This document shows positions 27,206-38,196 of a stretch of 64,000 nucleotides of DNA, piece after piece. The notes under the pieces were generated by a model. It saw only the letters and a program-made list of their open reading frames with translations, ran no database searches and had not been told where the DNA came from. A program made the position numbers and the translations under genes. This DNA comes from Lacisediminihabitans changchengi (GTDB lineage: Bacteria > Actinomycetota > Actinomycetes > Actinomycetales > Microbacteriaceae): positions 813,183 through 877,182 of the forward strand of contig NZ_JAEPES010000001.1 in the NCBI RefSeq assembly GCF_016634425.1, in the 5' to 3' direction. Numbering within the stretch: position 1 is the first letter of the stretch; every line of letters starts with the position of its first letter.

Positions 27206-27766
27206 ATGGCCTCTACCGCTGACATCAGGAACGGCGTCGTTCTCAACATGGACGGCCAGCTCTGGACCGTGATCGACTTCCAGCACGTCAAGCCCGGCAA
27301 GGGTGGGGCGTTCGTTCGCACCAAGGTCAAGAACGTCATGAGTGGCAAGGTTGTCGACCGCACGTTCAACGCCGGCGCGAAGATCGAGACCGAGACGGTC
27401 GACCGCTCCGAGTTCCAGTACCTCTACGCGGACGGCGAGAACTACGTCTTCATGGACGTGGGAAACTACGACCAGATCACCCTGACCGCCGCGCAGGTCG
27501 GTGACGCTGCCAACTTCATGCTCGAGAACCAGAACGTGACGATCGCGCTGCACAACGAGGCTCCGCTCTACGTCGAGCTGCCGGCATCCGTCACGCTGGA
27601 GATCACCTACACGGAGCCCGGCCTGCAGGGCGACCGCTCCACGGGTGGCACCAAGCCCGCGACCGTCGAGACCGGATACCAGATCCAGGTTCCGCTGTTC
27701 CTCGAGACCGGTACCAAGGTCAAGGTCGACACCCGCGACGGCAGCTACCTCGGCCGCGTCAACTAA
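27206..27766 (+). CDS. efp: Elongation factor P
   Basis: 186 residues, three OB-like domains. EF-P rescues ribosomes stalled on polyproline. The tip loop [13 protein letters not shown] carries Lys at position 32, the site modified in other groups. No modification enzyme (epmA, epmB, earP) is present in this window. The C-terminal motif [16 protein letters not shown] is conserved. The stop shares one base with the nusB ATG (TAATG). Confidence 0.97.
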   Translation: MASTADIRNGVVLNMDGQLWTVIDFQHVKPGKGGAFVRTKVKNVMSGKVVDRTFNAGAKIETETVDRSEFQYLYADGENYVFMDVGNYDQITLTAAQVGDAANFMLENQNVTIALHNEAPLYVELPASVTLEITYTEPGLQGDRSTGGTKPATVETGYQIQVPLFLETGTKVKVDTRDGSYLGRVN

Positions 27767-28179
27767 TGAGCGCACGGACGAAGGCGCGTAAGCGCGCCAT
27801 CGACCTGCTGTACGGCGCAGACCTCCGCGAGATCTCCCTCAATCAGGCGATCGAGATGGAGGCCGAACGGGCCAAGGCAGATCCGAACCGCTGGAACTCC
27901 TGGATCTATGCGCGCCAGATCGTCGAGGGGATCGCCGAGCACGGCGACGAGATCGACGAGCTGATCGAGACCTATGCGCAGGGCTGGACCATCAATCGGA
28001 TGCCCGTCACCGACCGTGCGATCATCCGCATCGGTATCTGGGAGATCCTGTTCAACGACGAGGTGCCGGATGGCGTGGCCATCGACGAGGCGGTGGAGGC
28101 GGCCAAGTCGCTCAGCACCGACGATTCGGGCAGCTTCGTGAACGGCCTCCTCGGCCGCATCGCCCAAACCCGCGCCTGA
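27766..28179 (+). CDS. nusB: Transcription antitermination factor NusB
   Basis: 137 residues, all-helical. With NusE it binds boxA RNA to antiterminate rRNA operons. The start SARTKARKRAIDLLYGADL and the C-terminal motif AIDEAVEAAKSLSTDDSGSF, followed by VNGLLGRI, are family features. Translationally coupled to efp. It ends the efp transcript; a palindromic repeat follows 48 bp later. Confidence 0.95.
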   Translation: MSARTKARKRAIDLLYGADLREISLNQAIEMEAERAKADPNRWNSWIYARQIVEGIAEHGDEIDELIETYAQGWTINRMPVTDRAIIRIGIWEILFNDEVPDGVAIDEAVEAAKSLSTDDSGSFVNGLLGRIAQTRA

Positions 28180-28226
28180 GCCCTTCCGCGCGACCGCACT
28201 CCTACTCTCGCGATCGCTGATCTCCC

Positions 28227-28314
28227 CTTCCGAAATGAAGGAAACGTTCCGCGACGGTCGGTGTGTCGGCGTCGACACTCCGGCGGGCGCCTAGTTTTGC
28301 CTTCATTTCGGAAG
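28227..28314. repeat. Dispersed palindromic element, copy 2 (subtype with ATGAAGG arms)
   Basis: CTTCCGAAATGAAGG (28227-28241) and its perfect complement (28300-28314) enclose about 58 bp. Arms are shared with copy 3 at 45266-45360, and the interior starts alike (ACGTTCCGCGACG versus AATTTCCGCCACG). It lies between nusB and pyrR. The rest of the 28180-28442 gap holds the pyr leader. Confidence 0.8.
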
Positions 28315-28402
28315 AGAGTGGGCGGAGTAGGTGGCGGAGTGTGGGGCGGCGAGTGGGCAGGAGGCCGCTCACGGATCGGGTAGGGTTGAGTCATCCAGAC
28401 AT

Positions 28403-28437
28403 CCTTTAACTTCCGTCCTGTGAGGCGGGGAAGGAGG
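28403..28437 (+). promoter_or_regulatory. PyrR-binding RNA hairpin overlapping the pyrR ribosome binding site
   Basis: After CCTTTAA, CTTCC pairs with GGAAG. An inner CCT/AGG stem and the loop sequence TCCTGTGAGG match the consensus of the PyrR-binding element known from Bacillus and mycobacterial pyr leaders. The right arm runs straight into AAGGAGGT, the pyrR Shine-Dalgarno. PyrR bound with UMP would therefore be expected to block translation rather than act only on a terminator. Confidence 0.75.
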
Positions 28438-28442
28438 TCAGA

Positions 28443-29039
28443 TTGCCCGCACGAATCGTGCTTCAGCAAGCTGATATCACCCGCGCGTTGACCCGCATCT
28501 CCCACGAGATCCTCGAATCGGTCCGCGACGGCGACAGGCTCGTGATCCTCGGCATTCCGACGCGCGGCATCGTGCTGGCGGAGCGAATTGCCGAGATCAT
28601 CCGATCGGTGTCCGATCAGCAGGTGGCGCTCGGCACGCTCGACGTGACGATGTACCGCGACGATCTTGACCGCAATCCGACTCGCAGCCCCGCACCGACC
28701 CAGATGCCGGCCGATGGCATCGACGGCGCGGTCGTCGTACTCGTCGATGACGTGCTCTACTCGGGCCGCACCATTCGTGCTGCTCTCGACGCGCTGCAGG
28801 CGATCGGCCGCCCGCGCTTCGTGCGCCTGGCCACCCTGGTCGATCGCGGTCATCGGGAGTTGCCTATCCGCCCGGACTTCGTCGGCAAGAATCTGCCCTC
28901 ATCGCGCTCCGAGCGCATCAACGTGCATCTGACCGAGATCGACGGCGACGAGTTCGTCAGTATCGATGGACCCAGCATCGACGGACCCAGCATCGATGGA
29001 CCGCGTATCGATGAGCGCGCGGAAGGAGCAGCATCGTGA
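28443..29039 (+). CDS. pyrR: Bifunctional pyr operon regulator / uracil phosphoribosyltransferase PyrR
   Basis: 198 residues. It binds pyr mRNA in response to UMP and has weak uracil phosphoribosyltransferase activity. The PRPP-binding loop is [14 protein letters not shown] (97-110), and the motif [14 protein letters not shown] is near 40-53. TTG start with a near-perfect AAGGAGGT. The C-terminal tail beyond the normal end contains three copies of SIDGP from a 15-bp tandem repeat. GTGA overlap with pyrB. The hairpin just upstream indicates autoregulation. Confidence 0.95.
   Translation: MPARIVLQQADITRALTRISHEILESVRDGDRLVILGIPTRGIVLAERIAEIIRSVSDQQVALGTLDVTMYRDDLDRNPTRSPAPTQMPADGIDGAVVVLVDDVLYSGRTIRAALDALQAIGRPRFVRLATLVDRGHRELPIRPDFVGKNLPSSRSERINVHLTEIDGDEFVSIDGPSIDGPSIDGPRIDERAEGAAS
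28959..29018. repeat. In-frame tandem repeat, 15-bp units, in the pyrR 3' end
   Basis: Three close units AGYATCGAYGGACCS and one diverged unit encode Ser-Ile-Asp-Gly-Pro repeats after the conserved PyrR core. The unit length is a multiple of three, so the frame is kept. Confidence 0.75.
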
Positions 29040-30022
29040 GACACCTGCTCAGCACCCGCGACCTCGGCCGCGACGAGGCCATCGCCATTCTCGACGTCGC
29101 CGAAGACATGGCGGATGTCGCCGACCGTGAGGTGCGCAAACTCCCGACCCTGCGCGGCAAGACCGTCGTCAATCTCTTCTTCGAGGACTCCACGCGCACC
29201 CGCATCTCGTTCGAGGCCGCGGCCAAGCGGCTGAGCGCGGACGTGATCAACTTCTCGGCGAAGGGGTCGAGCGTCTCCAAGGGCGAGAGCCTCAAAGACA
29301 CCGCGCAGACCCTCGCTGCTATCGGTGCGGATGCCGTGGTCATCCGGCACGGCGCATCTGGAGCGCCCCTGGTTCTCGCCCAGTCAGCCTGGATCGATGC
29401 GGCGATCATCAACGCCGGCGACGGCACCCACGAGCACCCCACCCAGGCGCTGCTCGACGCCTTCACCATCCGGCGCCGGCTGCACGGTCGAGGCTCGCGC
29501 GGTCGGGCGCTCGACGGGGTGTCGGTGACCATCGTCGGGGACATCCTTCACTCCCGTGTGGCTCGCTCGAACGTCTGGCTGCTCTCGACCCTCGGCGCCG
29601 AGGTCACCCTGGTCGCCCCAGCAACGCTGCTTCCGGTAGGAGTGCGAGACTGGCCGGTCGCGGTGACCTACGACCTCGATGAGGCGCTCGATGCCATCCC
29701 CGACGTGGTGATGATGCTGCGCATCCAGAGCGAGCGGATGCACGCCGCCTTCTTCCCCAACGCTCGCGAGTACTCGCGGCAGTGGGGTCTCGGCGACGAG
29801 CGGCTCGCCCGGCTCGCCGCGGATAGCATCGTCATGCACCCTGGCCCGATGAACCGTGGCCTCGAGATCTCGTCCGGAGCGGCGGATTCGCCGCGCTCGA
29901 CGGTGCTCGAACAGGTCGCCAACGGCGTCTCGGTGCGGATGGCAGTGCTGTACCTCGCGCTGTCCGGGCAGCGGGGGCTCGCCGAATCCACATCCGTCAG
30001 TCACGCAGGGAGCAACCGATGA
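29036..30022 (+). CDS. pyrB: Aspartate carbamoyltransferase, catalytic subunit
   Basis: 328 residues. It joins carbamoyl phosphate and aspartate, the second step of UMP synthesis. The carbamoyl-phosphate loop is [13 protein letters not shown] near 43-55; [10 protein letters not shown] and the C-terminal [12 protein letters not shown] are typical. GTG start coupled to pyrR, with ATGA overlap to pyrC. No regulatory pyrI subunit is present. Confidence 0.97.
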   Translation: MRHLLSTRDLGRDEAIAILDVAEDMADVADREVRKLPTLRGKTVVNLFFEDSTRTRISFEAAAKRLSADVINFSAKGSSVSKGESLKDTAQTLAAIGADAVVIRHGASGAPLVLAQSAWIDAAIINAGDGTHEHPTQALLDAFTIRRRLHGRGSRGRALDGVSVTIVGDILHSRVARSNVWLLSTLGAEVTLVAPATLLPVGVRDWPVAVTYDLDEALDAIPDVVMMLRIQSERMHAAFFPNAREYSRQWGLGDERLARLAADSIVMHPGPMNRGLEISSGAADSPRSTVLEQVANGVSVRMAVLYLALSGQRGLAESTSVSHAGSNR

Positions 30023-31365
30023 CCACCATCCTCGTCAAGGGCGCAACGCTTGCCGACGGCAGCGGCAGCGACATCCTGGTGCGTGACGGCCGAATCGCCG
30101 AGCTGGGCAGCAACCTCTCGGATGCGGCGGCCGAGATCATCCACGCCGACGGCCTCCTGGCGCTTCCGGGCCTGGTCGACCTCCACACGCATCTGCGCGA
30201 GCCCGGCTTCGAGCAGAGCGAGACGGTACTCACAGGTTCGCGGGCAGCGGCCATCGGCGGCTTCACCACGGTGCACGCCATGGCGAACACGTCACCCGTC
30301 TCCGATACGGCCGGGGTCGTCGAGCAGGTGCAGCGCCTCGGCGAGGACGCCGGCTACGTCACGGTGCGCCCGATCGGTGCGGTCACCGTGGGGCTCGAGG
30401 GGCAGCAGCTCAGCGAGATCGGCGCCATGGCCGGCAGCCGCGCCCGAGTGCGGGTGTTCTCCGACGACGGCAAGTGTGTCTCAGACGCCCTGCTGATGCG
30501 CCGTGCGCTCGAGTACGTCAGCACCTTCGGCGGCGTCGTCGCCCAGCACGCGCAAGAGCCCAGGCTCACCGAGGGTGCCCAGATGAACGAGGGCACACTG
30601 TCGGGCGAACTCGGGCTGGCCGGGTGGCCCGCAGTCGCCGAGGAATCGATCATCGCCCGCGATGTGCTGCTCGCCCAACACGTCGGCGCCCGCCTGCACA
30701 TCTGCCACGTCTCCACCGCCGGCTCGGTCGACGTCGTGCGCTGGGCCAAGGCTCGCGGGATCGACGTGACCGCCGAGGTCACCCCGCACCACCTGCTGCT
30801 CACCGAGCAGCCGGTGTCGAGCTACGACTCCCGGTACAAGGTCAACCCGCCGCTCCGCTCGGAGGAGGATGTGCTCGCGCTGCGCGAGGGCCTCGCCGAC
30901 GGAACCATCGACATCGTCGCCACCGACCACGCTCCGCATCCGGTCGAGGCGAAAGACTGCGAGTGGGGAGCTGCCGCCTTCGGCATGGTCGGCCTCGAGT
31001 CCGCGCTGAGTGTGGTGCAGGCATCCGTCGTCGACACCGGCATGCTCGGTTGGGAAGATGTCGCCCGGGTGCTCTCCCGAGTGCCGGCCGAGATCGGTCT
31101 GGTTCCCGGCTACGAGTTCGGCATCGCGGTCGGAGCCCCCGCCGAGTTCACGCTCTACGACACGAACGCGAGCCGCGTCTTCGGCCTGAGCGACCTGCAC
31201 GGCAAGGGCATCAACTCGCCCTACCTGTCGATGCCGCTGCCGGGGCGCGTGCTCACCACCGTGCATCGCGGCTACGTCACGGTGCGCGACGGTGAACTGG
31301 TCGACGCTGAGACCATCGCGGGGTTCGCTCGCACGAACCCGCAGGCGGTGAGCCTGCGTGGATAG
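30019..31365 (+). CDS. pyrC: Dihydroorotase (class I)
   Basis: 448 residues. Zinc amidohydrolase that closes carbamoyl aspartate to dihydroorotate. The metal site [10 protein letters not shown] is near 54-63. The later His residues are in [19 protein letters not shown] and ATDHAPHP with the catalytic Asp. The size and the HxHxREPG context mark the class I type that can associate with PyrB. Its stop lies inside the start of the following membrane gene (8-nt overlap). Confidence 0.97.
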   Translation: MTTILVKGATLADGSGSDILVRDGRIAELGSNLSDAAAEIIHADGLLALPGLVDLHTHLREPGFEQSETVLTGSRAAAIGGFTTVHAMANTSPVSDTAGVVEQVQRLGEDAGYVTVRPIGAVTVGLEGQQLSEIGAMAGSRARVRVFSDDGKCVSDALLMRRALEYVSTFGGVVAQHAQEPRLTEGAQMNEGTLSGELGLAGWPAVAEESIIARDVLLAQHVGARLHICHVSTAGSVDVVRWAKARGIDVTAEVTPHHLLLTEQPVSSYDSRYKVNPPLRSEEDVLALREGLADGTIDIVATDHAPHPVEAKDCEWGAAAFGMVGLESALSVVQASVVDTGMLGWEDVARVLSRVPAEIGLVPGYEFGIAVGAPAEFTLYDTNASRVFGLSDLHGKGINSPYLSMPLPGRVLTTVHRGYVTVRDGELVDAETIAGFARTNPQAVSLRG

Positions 31366-31879
31366 AACCACCTCGACCACGATCGTCGTCATCGTCATCC
31401 TGCTCGCCCTCGTCGGCATGGTGCTCAGCTGGCGGGCACGCCAGCGTCGGCACGCGAGTCTCGGGGTTCCGGATGCCGTCCCGGCGAATCCGGGAGCCAC
31501 CCTCTTCAGCACCGAGAGCTTCTATGCCGCCACGACCCTCGCCAACGAACCGCTCAATCGCGTGGCCGTCCGCGGGCTCGGCTTCCGCGGTCGGGCGACC
31601 ATCACGGTCACCACGACCGGCGTGATCCTCGGCATCGCCGGAACGCCGGAGGCATTCATCCCCTCGGCTGCCCTTCGCGCGGTGGAGCGGGCCACCTTCA
31701 CCATCGACCGCGTGGTCGAGAGCGGGGGACTGGTGGTCATCGCCTGGACCCTGCACGGCACTACCTCGACCGACGTCGACTCCTTCTTCCGCGTGACCGA
31801 CCCCGCGGACCTCACCCCCCTGATCGACGCCATCACGGGACTCATTCCCGCTGAGGCCACGCCCGGAAAGGCATCATGA
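31358..31879 (+). CDS. Membrane protein of the pyr operon (PH-like domain)
   Basis: 173 residues from GTG 31358. One N-terminal membrane segment ([18 protein letters not shown], residues 8-25) is followed by a soluble domain rich in beta-prone stretches, e.g. [21 protein letters not shown] membrane protein at exactly this place between pyrC and carA is conserved in Actinobacteria (Rv1382 in M. tuberculosis). The group is often described as having a PH-like fold. Its role in pyrimidine metabolism is unknown. Overlaps pyrC by 8 nt and carA by 4 nt. Confidence 0.8.
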   Translation: MDRTTSTTIVVIVILLALVGMVLSWRARQRRHASLGVPDAVPANPGATLFSTESFYAATTLANEPLNRVAVRGLGFRGRATITVTTTGVILGIAGTPEAFIPSAALRAVERATFTIDRVVESGGLVVIAWTLHGTTSTDVDSFFRVTDPADLTPLIDAITGLIPAEATPGKAS

Positions 31880-33036
31880 GTCGTTTCGACCCGGCATTCT
31901 TCGTCCTCGAGGACGGCACCCGTTACACCGGCCACGCCTACGGAGCGCGAGGCCGCAGCCTCGGCGAGGCGGTCTTCACCACCGGCATGACCGGCTACCA
32001 GGAGACCATCACCGACCCGTCGTATGCGGGGCAGATCGTCATCATGACGGCTCCGCACATCGGCAACACCGGCGTGAACGACGAAGACCCGGAATCCCGG
32101 CGCATCTGGGTCGAGGGCTTCGTCGTGCGCGACCCCTCCCGAGTGGTCTCCAATTACCGGGCAACCGGCAGTCTCGACGACCAGCTGGTGACGGAGGGAG
32201 TCGTCGGCATCAGCGGCATCGACACCCGCGCGGTCACCCTGCGACTGCGGGACGCCGGCGTGATGCGCTCCGGCATATTCTCGGGAGCGGATGCCGAGCT
32301 CAGCGCCGAAGAACAGCTCGCCATCGTGCGGGCCGGCGCCGAGATGACCGGCCAGAACCTCTCCGGCCAGGTCTCGGTGACCGAGCGTCGCGTGGTCGAG
32401 GCAGACGGTGAGAAGATCGGCACCGTCGCGGTGCTCGACCTCGGCGTGAAGGAATCCACCCTCCGCTACCTCGCGGCCCGCGGCCTCGAGGTCGTCGTGC
32501 TACCCCAGTCGGTCACCGCGGCCGAGCTGCTCGAGCTCAAGCCGAACGCGCTGTTCTTCTCCAACGGTCCGGGCGACCCGGCCGCCTCCGACCAGCACGT
32601 CGAACTGTTGCGGGCCGGGCTGCGCGCCGGGCTCCCGTTCTTCGGCATCTGCTTCGGCAACCAGCTGCTCGGCCGTGCGCTCGGGCTCGACACCTACAAG
32701 CTGCCTTTCGGCCACCGCGGAATAAACCAGCCGGTGGTCGACAAGACCACGGGCAAGGTCGAGATCACCTCGCACAACCACGGTTTCGCCGTGCAGGCCC
32801 CGCTCGACGGACCGTTCGACTCGCCCGCAGGCTTCGGCCGGGTCGAGGTGAGCCACGTCAACCTCAACGACGACGTAGTGGAGGGCCTCAACGCCCTCGA
32901 CATCCCCGCCTTCTCCGTGCAGTACCACCCGGAGGCCGCCGCCGGCCCCCACGACGCCAACTACCTATTCGACCGGTTCCGCGACCTCATCGTCGTCGCG
33001 AAGGCCTTCACGACCCCTGAAAGCGAAGCGAAGTAA
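31876..33036 (+). CDS. carA: Carbamoyl-phosphate synthase small subunit
   Basis: 386 residues. The glutamine amidotransferase subunit that feeds ammonia to CarB. The N-terminal CPSase domain includes [20 protein letters not shown]. The class I amidotransferase domain has the nucleophilic Cys in [12 protein letters not shown] near 259 and the His-Glu pair in [18 protein letters not shown] overlap upstream; the TAA shares a base with the carB ATG. Confidence 0.97.
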   Translation: MSRFDPAFFVLEDGTRYTGHAYGARGRSLGEAVFTTGMTGYQETITDPSYAGQIVIMTAPHIGNTGVNDEDPESRRIWVEGFVVRDPSRVVSNYRATGSLDDQLVTEGVVGISGIDTRAVTLRLRDAGVMRSGIFSGADAELSAEEQLAIVRAGAEMTGQNLSGQVSVTERRVVEADGEKIGTVAVLDLGVKESTLRYLAARGLEVVVLPQSVTAAELLELKPNALFFSNGPGDPAASDQHVELLRAGLRAGLPFFGICFGNQLLGRALGLDTYKLPFGHRGINQPVVDKTTGKVEITSHNHGFAVQAPLDGPFDSPAGFGRVEVSHVNLNDDVVEGLNALDIPAFSVQYHPEAAAGPHDANYLFDRFRDLIVVAKAFTTPESEAK

Positions 33037-36000
33037 TGCCCAAGCGCGACGACATCCACTCCGTCCTCGTCATCGGCTCCGGCCCGATCGTGATCGGTCA
33101 GGCCGCGGAGTTCGACTACTCGGGAACCCAGGCCTGCCGCGCCCTGCGTGAAGAAGGCATCCGGGTCATCCTGATCAACTCGAACCCGGCGACGATCATG
33201 ACCGACCCCGACTTCGCCGACGCCACCTACGTCGAGCCGATCACCTGGGAGGTCATCGAGACCATCATCGCCAAGGAGAAGCCGGATGCCATCCTGCCGA
33301 CTCTCGGCGGCCAGACCGCTCTGAACGCGGCCATCCAGCTGCACCACCACGGCATCCTGGAGAAGTACGACGTCGAGCTGATCGGCGCCAACTTCGAGGC
33401 GATCAACAAGGGCGAGGACCGCCAGATCTTCAAGCAGCTGGTGCTGGACGCCGGCGCGGATGTCGCCCGCTCCCACATCGCCCACACCGTCGAAGAGGCG
33501 GTCGGCTTCGCCGCAGACCTCGGGTATCCGCTGGTCGTGCGCCCGTCGTTCACCATGGGTGGCCTCGGCTCGGGCTTCGCCTATACGCCGGAGGAGCTCA
33601 TCCGGATCGTCACCGACGGTCTTCACCAGAGCCCGACGACGGAGGTTCTGCTCGAGGAGTCGATCCTCGGCTGGAAGGAGTACGAGCTCGAGCTGATGCG
33701 CGACACCGCTGATAACACGGTCGTCGTCTGCTCGATCGAGAACGTCGACCCGGTCGGCGTGCACACCGGCGACTCGATCACAGTCGCCCCGGCGCTCACC
33801 CTCACCGACCGCGAGTACCAGAACCTGCGCGACATCGGCATCGACATCATCCGCGCGGTCGGCGTCGACACCGGCGGCTGCAACATCCAGTTCGCCATCG
33901 ACCCGTCGAACGGCCGCGTCATCGTCATCGAGATGAACCCGCGCGTGTCCCGCTCGTCGGCGCTGGCATCGAAGGCCACCGGCTTCCCGATCGCGAAGAT
34001 CGCCGCCAAACTCGCCATCGGTTACCGCCTCGACGAGATCCCGAACGACATCACCAAGGTGACCCCGGCAAGCTTCGAGCCGACCCTCGACTACGTCGTC
34101 GTGAAGGTGCCGCGCTTTGCCTTCGAGAAGTTCCCGGCGGCGGATGCCACGCTGACCACCACCATGAAGTCGGTCGGCGAGGCCATGGCGATCGGCCGCA
34201 ACTACTCGACCGCTTTGCAGAAGGCGCTGCGCTCGCTCGAGAAGCGCGGCTCCAGCTTCCACTGGAACGGCGTGCCCGGCGACAAGGCCGCGCTGCTGGC
34301 CAAGGCCTCCGTGCCCACCGACGGCCGCATCGTCACCGTGCAGCAGGCGCTGCGGGCCGGCGCGACGATCGAGGAGGTCTTCGAGTCGACCAAGATCGAT
34401 CCGTGGTTCATCGACCAGATCGTGCTGATCAACGAGGTCGCCGAGGAGATCGGATCCTTCCACGAGCTCGACGAGCGCATCCTGCGGCTGGCGAAAGACC
34501 ACGGCTTCAGCGACGTACAGATCGCGGAACTCCGGGGGATCGACGAGGCGGAGGTGCGCAGCATCCGTCATTCGCACGGTGTGCGTCCGGTGTTCAAGAC
34601 CGTCGACACCTGCGCCGGCGAGTTCCCGGCGCTGACCCCGTACCACTACTCGAGCTACGACCTCGAGTCCGAGGTGCGGCCGAGCGACCGCCGCAAGGTC
34701 GTCATCCTCGGCTCCGGCCCGAACCGCATCGGCCAGGGAGTCGAGTTCGACTACTCCTGCGTGCAGGCGAGCTTTGCGCTCTCCGAGGCGGGCTACGAGA
34801 CGATCATGATCAACTGCAATCCCGAGACGGTCTCTACCGACTACGACACCAGTGACCGCCTGTACTTCGAGCCGCTCACTCTCGAAGACGTGCTCGAGGT
34901 CATCCACGCGGAGAGCCAGAGCGGCGAGCTCGTGGGCGTCGTCGTGCAACTCGGCGGTCAGACCGCCCTCGGTCTCGCCAAGGGTCTCAAGGCCGCCGGC
35001 GTCACCATCCTCGGCACCACGCCCGAGGCGATCGACCTGGCCGAAGAGCGCGGGCTGTTCCAGGGGATTCTGGATGCCGCGGGGCTGGTCGCACCGCGCA
35101 ACGGCACGGCTTTCGACTACGAGGGTGCCGTCGCGGTCGCGGAGGAGATCGGCTACCCGGTGCTCGTTCGTCCGTCGTACGTGCTCGGTGGCCGCGGCAT
35201 GGAGATCGTCTACGACAGCCCGTCGCTCGACGACTACTTCGTGCGGGTCGCCGACCAGGGAATCGTCGGTGCAGAGCACCCGTTGCTGGTCGACCGCTTC
35301 CTGGATGACGCCATCGAGATCGACATCGACGCGCTCTACGACGGCACCGAGCTCTACGTCGGCGGCGTGATGGAGCACATCGAGGAGGCCGGAATCCACT
35401 CCGGTGACTCGAGTTGCACCCTTCCGCCGGTGACCCTCGGCCGCGAGCAGATCGCCCGGGTCGTCGAGGCCACCCGCGCCATCGCCGAGGGCGTCGGCGT
35501 GCGCGGTCTGATCAACGTGCAGTTCGCGATCGGCGCCGGGGTGCTCTATGTGCTCGAAGCGAACCCCCGGGCCTCCCGCACGGTCCCGTTCGTGGCGAAG
35601 GCACTCGGGCTGCCGATCGCGAAGGCCGCCTCGCTGATCATGGTGGGGGAGAGCATCCGTTCCCTCGTCGAGAGCGGGATGCTGCCCGAAGCCGACGGCT
35701 CGATCGTGCCGATGGACTCGCCGGTCGCCGTGAAGGAAGCGGTGCTGCCGTTCAAGCGCTTCCGCACCAAGGACGGGCTGATCGTCGACTCAGTGCTCGG
35801 GCCGGAGATGCGGTCAACCGGAGAGGTGATGGGAATCGATGCGAACTTCCCGACCGCCTTCGCCAAGAGCCAGGAAGCCGCGTACGGCGGGCTGCCGACC
35901 AGCGGATCGGTGTTCGTGTCGGTCGCCGATCGCGACAAGCGCGCGATCATCCTTCCGGTACTGCGCCTGCAGCAGCTCGGCTTCGAGATCCTCGGCACCA

Positions 36001-36344
36001 TCGGCACCGCGGAGGTACTCAGCCGCAACGGCATCACCGCCACCGTCGTGCGCAAGTACGACCAGGGCGAGGCGACGCTGGCGGGGGAGCCCTCGATCGT
36101 CGACCTGATCAACCGCGGCGAGGTCGACATCGTGATCAACACGCCGAGCGGACGAGCCGCCCGCGCGGACGGCTATGAGATCCGCGCCGCGGCGGTCGCT
36201 GCGGACCTGCCGCTGTTCACCACCATCGCTCAGCTCGGCGCCGCCGTGGCGTCGATCGAGGCGACCGCGAACAGTTTCGACGTGAAGTCGCTCCAGGACT
36301 ACGCGCTCGAGCGTGCCGAGCGACTGGCGGTGCTCGTTGGCTGA
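33036..36344 (+). CDS. carB: Carbamoyl-phosphate synthase large subunit
   Basis: 1102 residues, with two duplicated ATP-grasp halves. [20 protein letters not shown] and the matching [20 protein letters not shown] mark the start of each half. [12 protein letters not shown] and [11 protein letters not shown] are the paired loops. [20 protein letters not shown] marks the first active site and [18 protein letters not shown] the second. The C-terminal MGS-like allosteric domain ([20 protein letters not shown]) can bind UMP/ornithine in relatives. It makes carbamoyl phosphate for both pyrimidines and arginine. Confidence 0.97.
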   Translation: MPKRDDIHSVLVIGSGPIVIGQAAEFDYSGTQACRALREEGIRVILINSNPATIMTDPDFADATYVEPITWEVIETIIAKEKPDAILPTLGGQTALNAAIQLHHHGILEKYDVELIGANFEAINKGEDRQIFKQLVLDAGADVARSHIAHTVEEAVGFAADLGYPLVVRPSFTMGGLGSGFAYTPEELIRIVTDGLHQSPTTEVLLEESILGWKEYELELMRDTADNTVVVCSIENVDPVGVHTGDSITVAPALTLTDREYQNLRDIGIDIIRAVGVDTGGCNIQFAIDPSNGRVIVIEMNPRVSRSSALASKATGFPIAKIAAKLAIGYRLDEIPNDITKVTPASFEPTLDYVVVKVPRFAFEKFPAADATLTTTMKSVGEAMAIGRNYSTALQKALRSLEKRGSSFHWNGVPGDKAALLAKASVPTDGRIVTVQQALRAGATIEEVFESTKIDPWFIDQIVLINEVAEEIGSFHELDERILRLAKDHGFSDVQIAELRGIDEAEVRSIRHSHGVRPVFKTVDTCAGEFPALTPYHYSSYDLESEVRPSDRRKVVILGSGPNRIGQGVEFDYSCVQASFALSEAGYETIMINCNPETVSTDYDTSDRLYFEPLTLEDVLEVIHAESQSGELVGVVVQLGGQTALGLAKGLKAAGVTILGTTPEAIDLAEERGLFQGILDAAGLVAPRNGTAFDYEGAVAVAEEIGYPVLVRPSYVLGGRGMEIVYDSPSLDDYFVRVADQGIVGAEHPLLVDRFLDDAIEIDIDALYDGTELYVGGVMEHIEEAGIHSGDSSCTLPPVTLGREQIARVVEATRAIAEGVGVRGLINVQFAIGAGVLYVLEANPRASRTVPFVAKALGLPIAKAASLIMVGESIRSLVESGMLPEADGSIVPMDSPVAVKEAVLPFKRFRTKDGLIVDSVLGPEMRSTGEVMGIDANFPTAFAKSQEAAYGGLPTSGSVFVSVADRDKRAIILPVLRLQQLGFEILGTIGTAEVLSRNGITATVVRKYDQGEATLAGEPSIVDLINRGEVDIVINTPSGRAARADGYEIRAAAVAADLPLFTTIAQLGAAVASIEATANSFDVKSLQDYALERAERLAVLVG

Positions 36345-37227
36345 TTCCGCGTCGCCACATTCCGCGGCACCAATCCGCGGGTTCGGTGAACGGCTGACCA
36401 AGGTCTTTGATCGTCTCGGTCAGCTCTGCGTCGGCATCGATCCGCACCCGTATCTGCTCGAGCAGTGGGGGCTTCCCGATACCGCAGCGGGGCTCCGTGA
36501 GTTCGGACTCTCCGTCGTGGCCGCCACGGTCGACGGCGACGCCGGGATCATCAAGCCGCAGGTTGCCTTCTTCGAGCGTCACGGCGCTGCAGGGTTCTCC
36601 GCCCTCGAAGACGTGATCGCCGCGGCCCGTCATTCCGGCCTTCTCGTGATCGCCGACGCCAAGCGCGGCGACCTGGGAACCAGCGTCGAAGCCTACGGTC
36701 AGGCCTGGCTCACGCCAGGAAGCCCGCTGGAGGCCGATGCGATGACCATCAGTGCCTACATGGGCGTCGGCTCGATCCAGGCTCCGATGGAGCTCGCCGA
36801 AGCCACCGGCAAGGGCCTATTCGTGCTGGCGGCGACGTCGAACCCCGAGGCTCGCTCACTCCAGACGGCACGGCTGGGAGGCGGACAGACCGTTGCGTCC
36901 AGTATCGTCAGTGACGTGGTGGAGTGGAATCGAGCACAGGGCGCTGAGCGCGTGATGGGGTCTGTCGGTCTGGTGCTCGGTGCGACCGTGGATTTCGCCG
37001 ACTACGCCATCGATCTCGACAGTCTCTCGGGTGTTGCGGCCACACCCGTTCTCGCGCCGGGCTTCGGGCACCAGGGTGCGAGCTTCTCCGATCTCGGCCG
37101 GATCTATGGTGCCGCGGTCGGGTCGACCGTCGTTGCCGCATCCCGCAGCATCCTGCATGCCGGTCCCGATGGCGTCGCGGAGGCCGTGGCGGCCCAGGCT
37201 GCGGAGGTGCGGGCATGCCGCGCGTAG
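36337..37227 (+). CDS. pyrF: Orotidine 5'-phosphate decarboxylase (actinobacterial type 2)
   Basis: 296 residues, longer than the E. coli-type enzyme, as is usual for the type 2 subfamily. The catalytic motif is [13 protein letters not shown] near 106-118. [18 protein letters not shown] and the C-terminal [12 protein letters not shown] are family features. The last step of UMP synthesis. TTG at 36337 overlaps the carB stop by 8 nt; a GTG at 36313 would overlap more. pyrD and pyrE are not in this window. Confidence 0.93.
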   Translation: MADSASPHSAAPIRGFGERLTKVFDRLGQLCVGIDPHPYLLEQWGLPDTAAGLREFGLSVVAATVDGDAGIIKPQVAFFERHGAAGFSALEDVIAAARHSGLLVIADAKRGDLGTSVEAYGQAWLTPGSPLEADAMTISAYMGVGSIQAPMELAEATGKGLFVLAATSNPEARSLQTARLGGGQTVASSIVSDVVEWNRAQGAERVMGSVGLVLGATVDFADYAIDLDSLSGVAATPVLAPGFGHQGASFSDLGRIYGAAVGSTVVAASRSILHAGPDGVAEAVAAQAAEVRACRA

Positions 37228-38108
37228 CTCCCCCCGACGTCGACCGTGTCGCCGCAGCCCAGGCCGCGGTGGCCGCTCGCCGTGCGCGAGCGGCAGTCAA
37301 GCAGGACATTCACGATCGCAAGCGCAGCGCCCTCGAGGTAGCCGAGGCCGCCTGGACCGGCGAGCACACGGCCCCCGAGGCGACCCTTCGGGTGCGGGAA
37401 CTGCTGACGAGCATGCCGGGCCTCGGACCCACACGAGTGGCGCGGGTGATGGAGCAGCTCGAAATCGCCGAGTCGAAGCGGGTCGGGGGGCTGGGCATCC
37501 GTCAGCGTCGTCGCCTGCTCGAGTGGCTGGTCGCCCGCGAGCACCGTGGATCGACGCCGGAGCCGGCACGGTTGGTCGTGCTGGCCGGGCCCACTGCCGT
37601 GGGCAAGGGAACGGTCTCCACTTACATCCGCGACAACTACCCCGATGTTCACCTCTCGGTGTCGGCCACCACCCGCACGGCCCGGCCCGGTGAGGTCGAT
37701 GGGGTGCACTACTTCTTCGTCAGTGATGACGAGTTCGACCAGCTGATCGAATCCGGCCAGATGCTCGAGACCGCGACGGTGCACAACAGCTTCCGCTACG
37801 GCACTCCGCGTCCGCCGATCGACGCCGCGCTGGCCGAGGGCAAGAGCGTGCTGCTCGAGATCGATCTGCAGGGCGCACGCTCGGTGCGCCGCGCGATGCC
37901 GGAGGCCGTTCTGGTATTTCTGCTGCCCCCGACCTGGGAAGAACTCGTCCGCCGGCTGATCGGCCGGGGCACCGAAGACTCCGTGGAGCAGGCGCGTCGG
38001 CTCGAGACGGCCAAGATCGAGCTGGCCGCGCAGGATGAATTCGACTACAAGGTGATCAATAGCGAGGTGAGTCGCGCGGCCCAGGAGGTCGTCGACCTGC
38101 TCTCCTGA
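37215..38108 (+). CDS. gmk: Fusion of actinobacterial integration host factor (mIHF) with guanylate kinase
   Basis: 297 residues in one uninterrupted frame. Residues 1 to about 106 match the mIHF/sIHF nucleoid protein: RVAAAQAAVAARRARAAVKQ, the helix-two-turn-helix DNA-binding core LLTSMPGLGPTRVARVMEQL (63-82) and SKRVGGLGIRQRR. After a short linker (107-118), guanylate kinase follows with P-loop GPTAVGKGT (125-133), SATTRTARPGEVDGVHYFF and LLEIDLQGARSVR. In Mycobacterium and Streptomyces these are two genes. No stop or ATG separates the parts; a GTG or TTG near 37573 could in principle start a kinase-only product. It overlaps pyrF by 13 nt. Confidence 0.92.
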   Translation: MPRVAPPDVDRVAAAQAAVAARRARAAVKQDIHDRKRSALEVAEAAWTGEHTAPEATLRVRELLTSMPGLGPTRVARVMEQLEIAESKRVGGLGIRQRRRLLEWLVAREHRGSTPEPARLVVLAGPTAVGKGTVSTYIRDNYPDVHLSVSATTRTARPGEVDGVHYFFVSDDEFDQLIESGQMLETATVHNSFRYGTPRPPIDAALAEGKSVLLEIDLQGARSVRRAMPEAVLVFLLPPTWEELVRRLIGRGTEDSVEQARRLETAKIELAAQDEFDYKVINSEVSRAAQEVVDLLS

Positions 38109-38151
38109 GTCATCATCCGGGGCGGATGACCGGCGAACTTGCGCGAGGCCG

Positions 38152-38157
38152 TAGACT
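38152..38157 (+). promoter_or_regulatory. -10 box of rpoZ
   Basis: TAGACT 39 nt before the rpoZ ATG. A small TCATCCG/CGGATGA hairpin (38113-38129) lies between it and the gmk stop and may reduce read-through. Confidence 0.4.
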
Positions 38158-38196
38158 TGACGTTCACCCCCAGATTTGAATTTTTGGAGTACCACC

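Noticed and set aside
27206..27766. EF-P lysine modification system next to efp
   Set aside because: Lys32 is present, but no epmA, epmB, earP or similar enzyme is encoded in the window, so no modification can be claimed.
32961..35399. Very long minus-strand open frame (over 800 codons) opposite carA/carB
   Set aside because: The sense strand encodes a textbook CarB. The antisense frame is Asp/Arg/Val-rich with no recognisable domain, as expected from GC-rich codon bias. The same holds for long antisense frames opposite secD (5071-6660), rel (8276-9853), alaS (17697-19631), trpB (57262-58977) and gltB (61612-63984).
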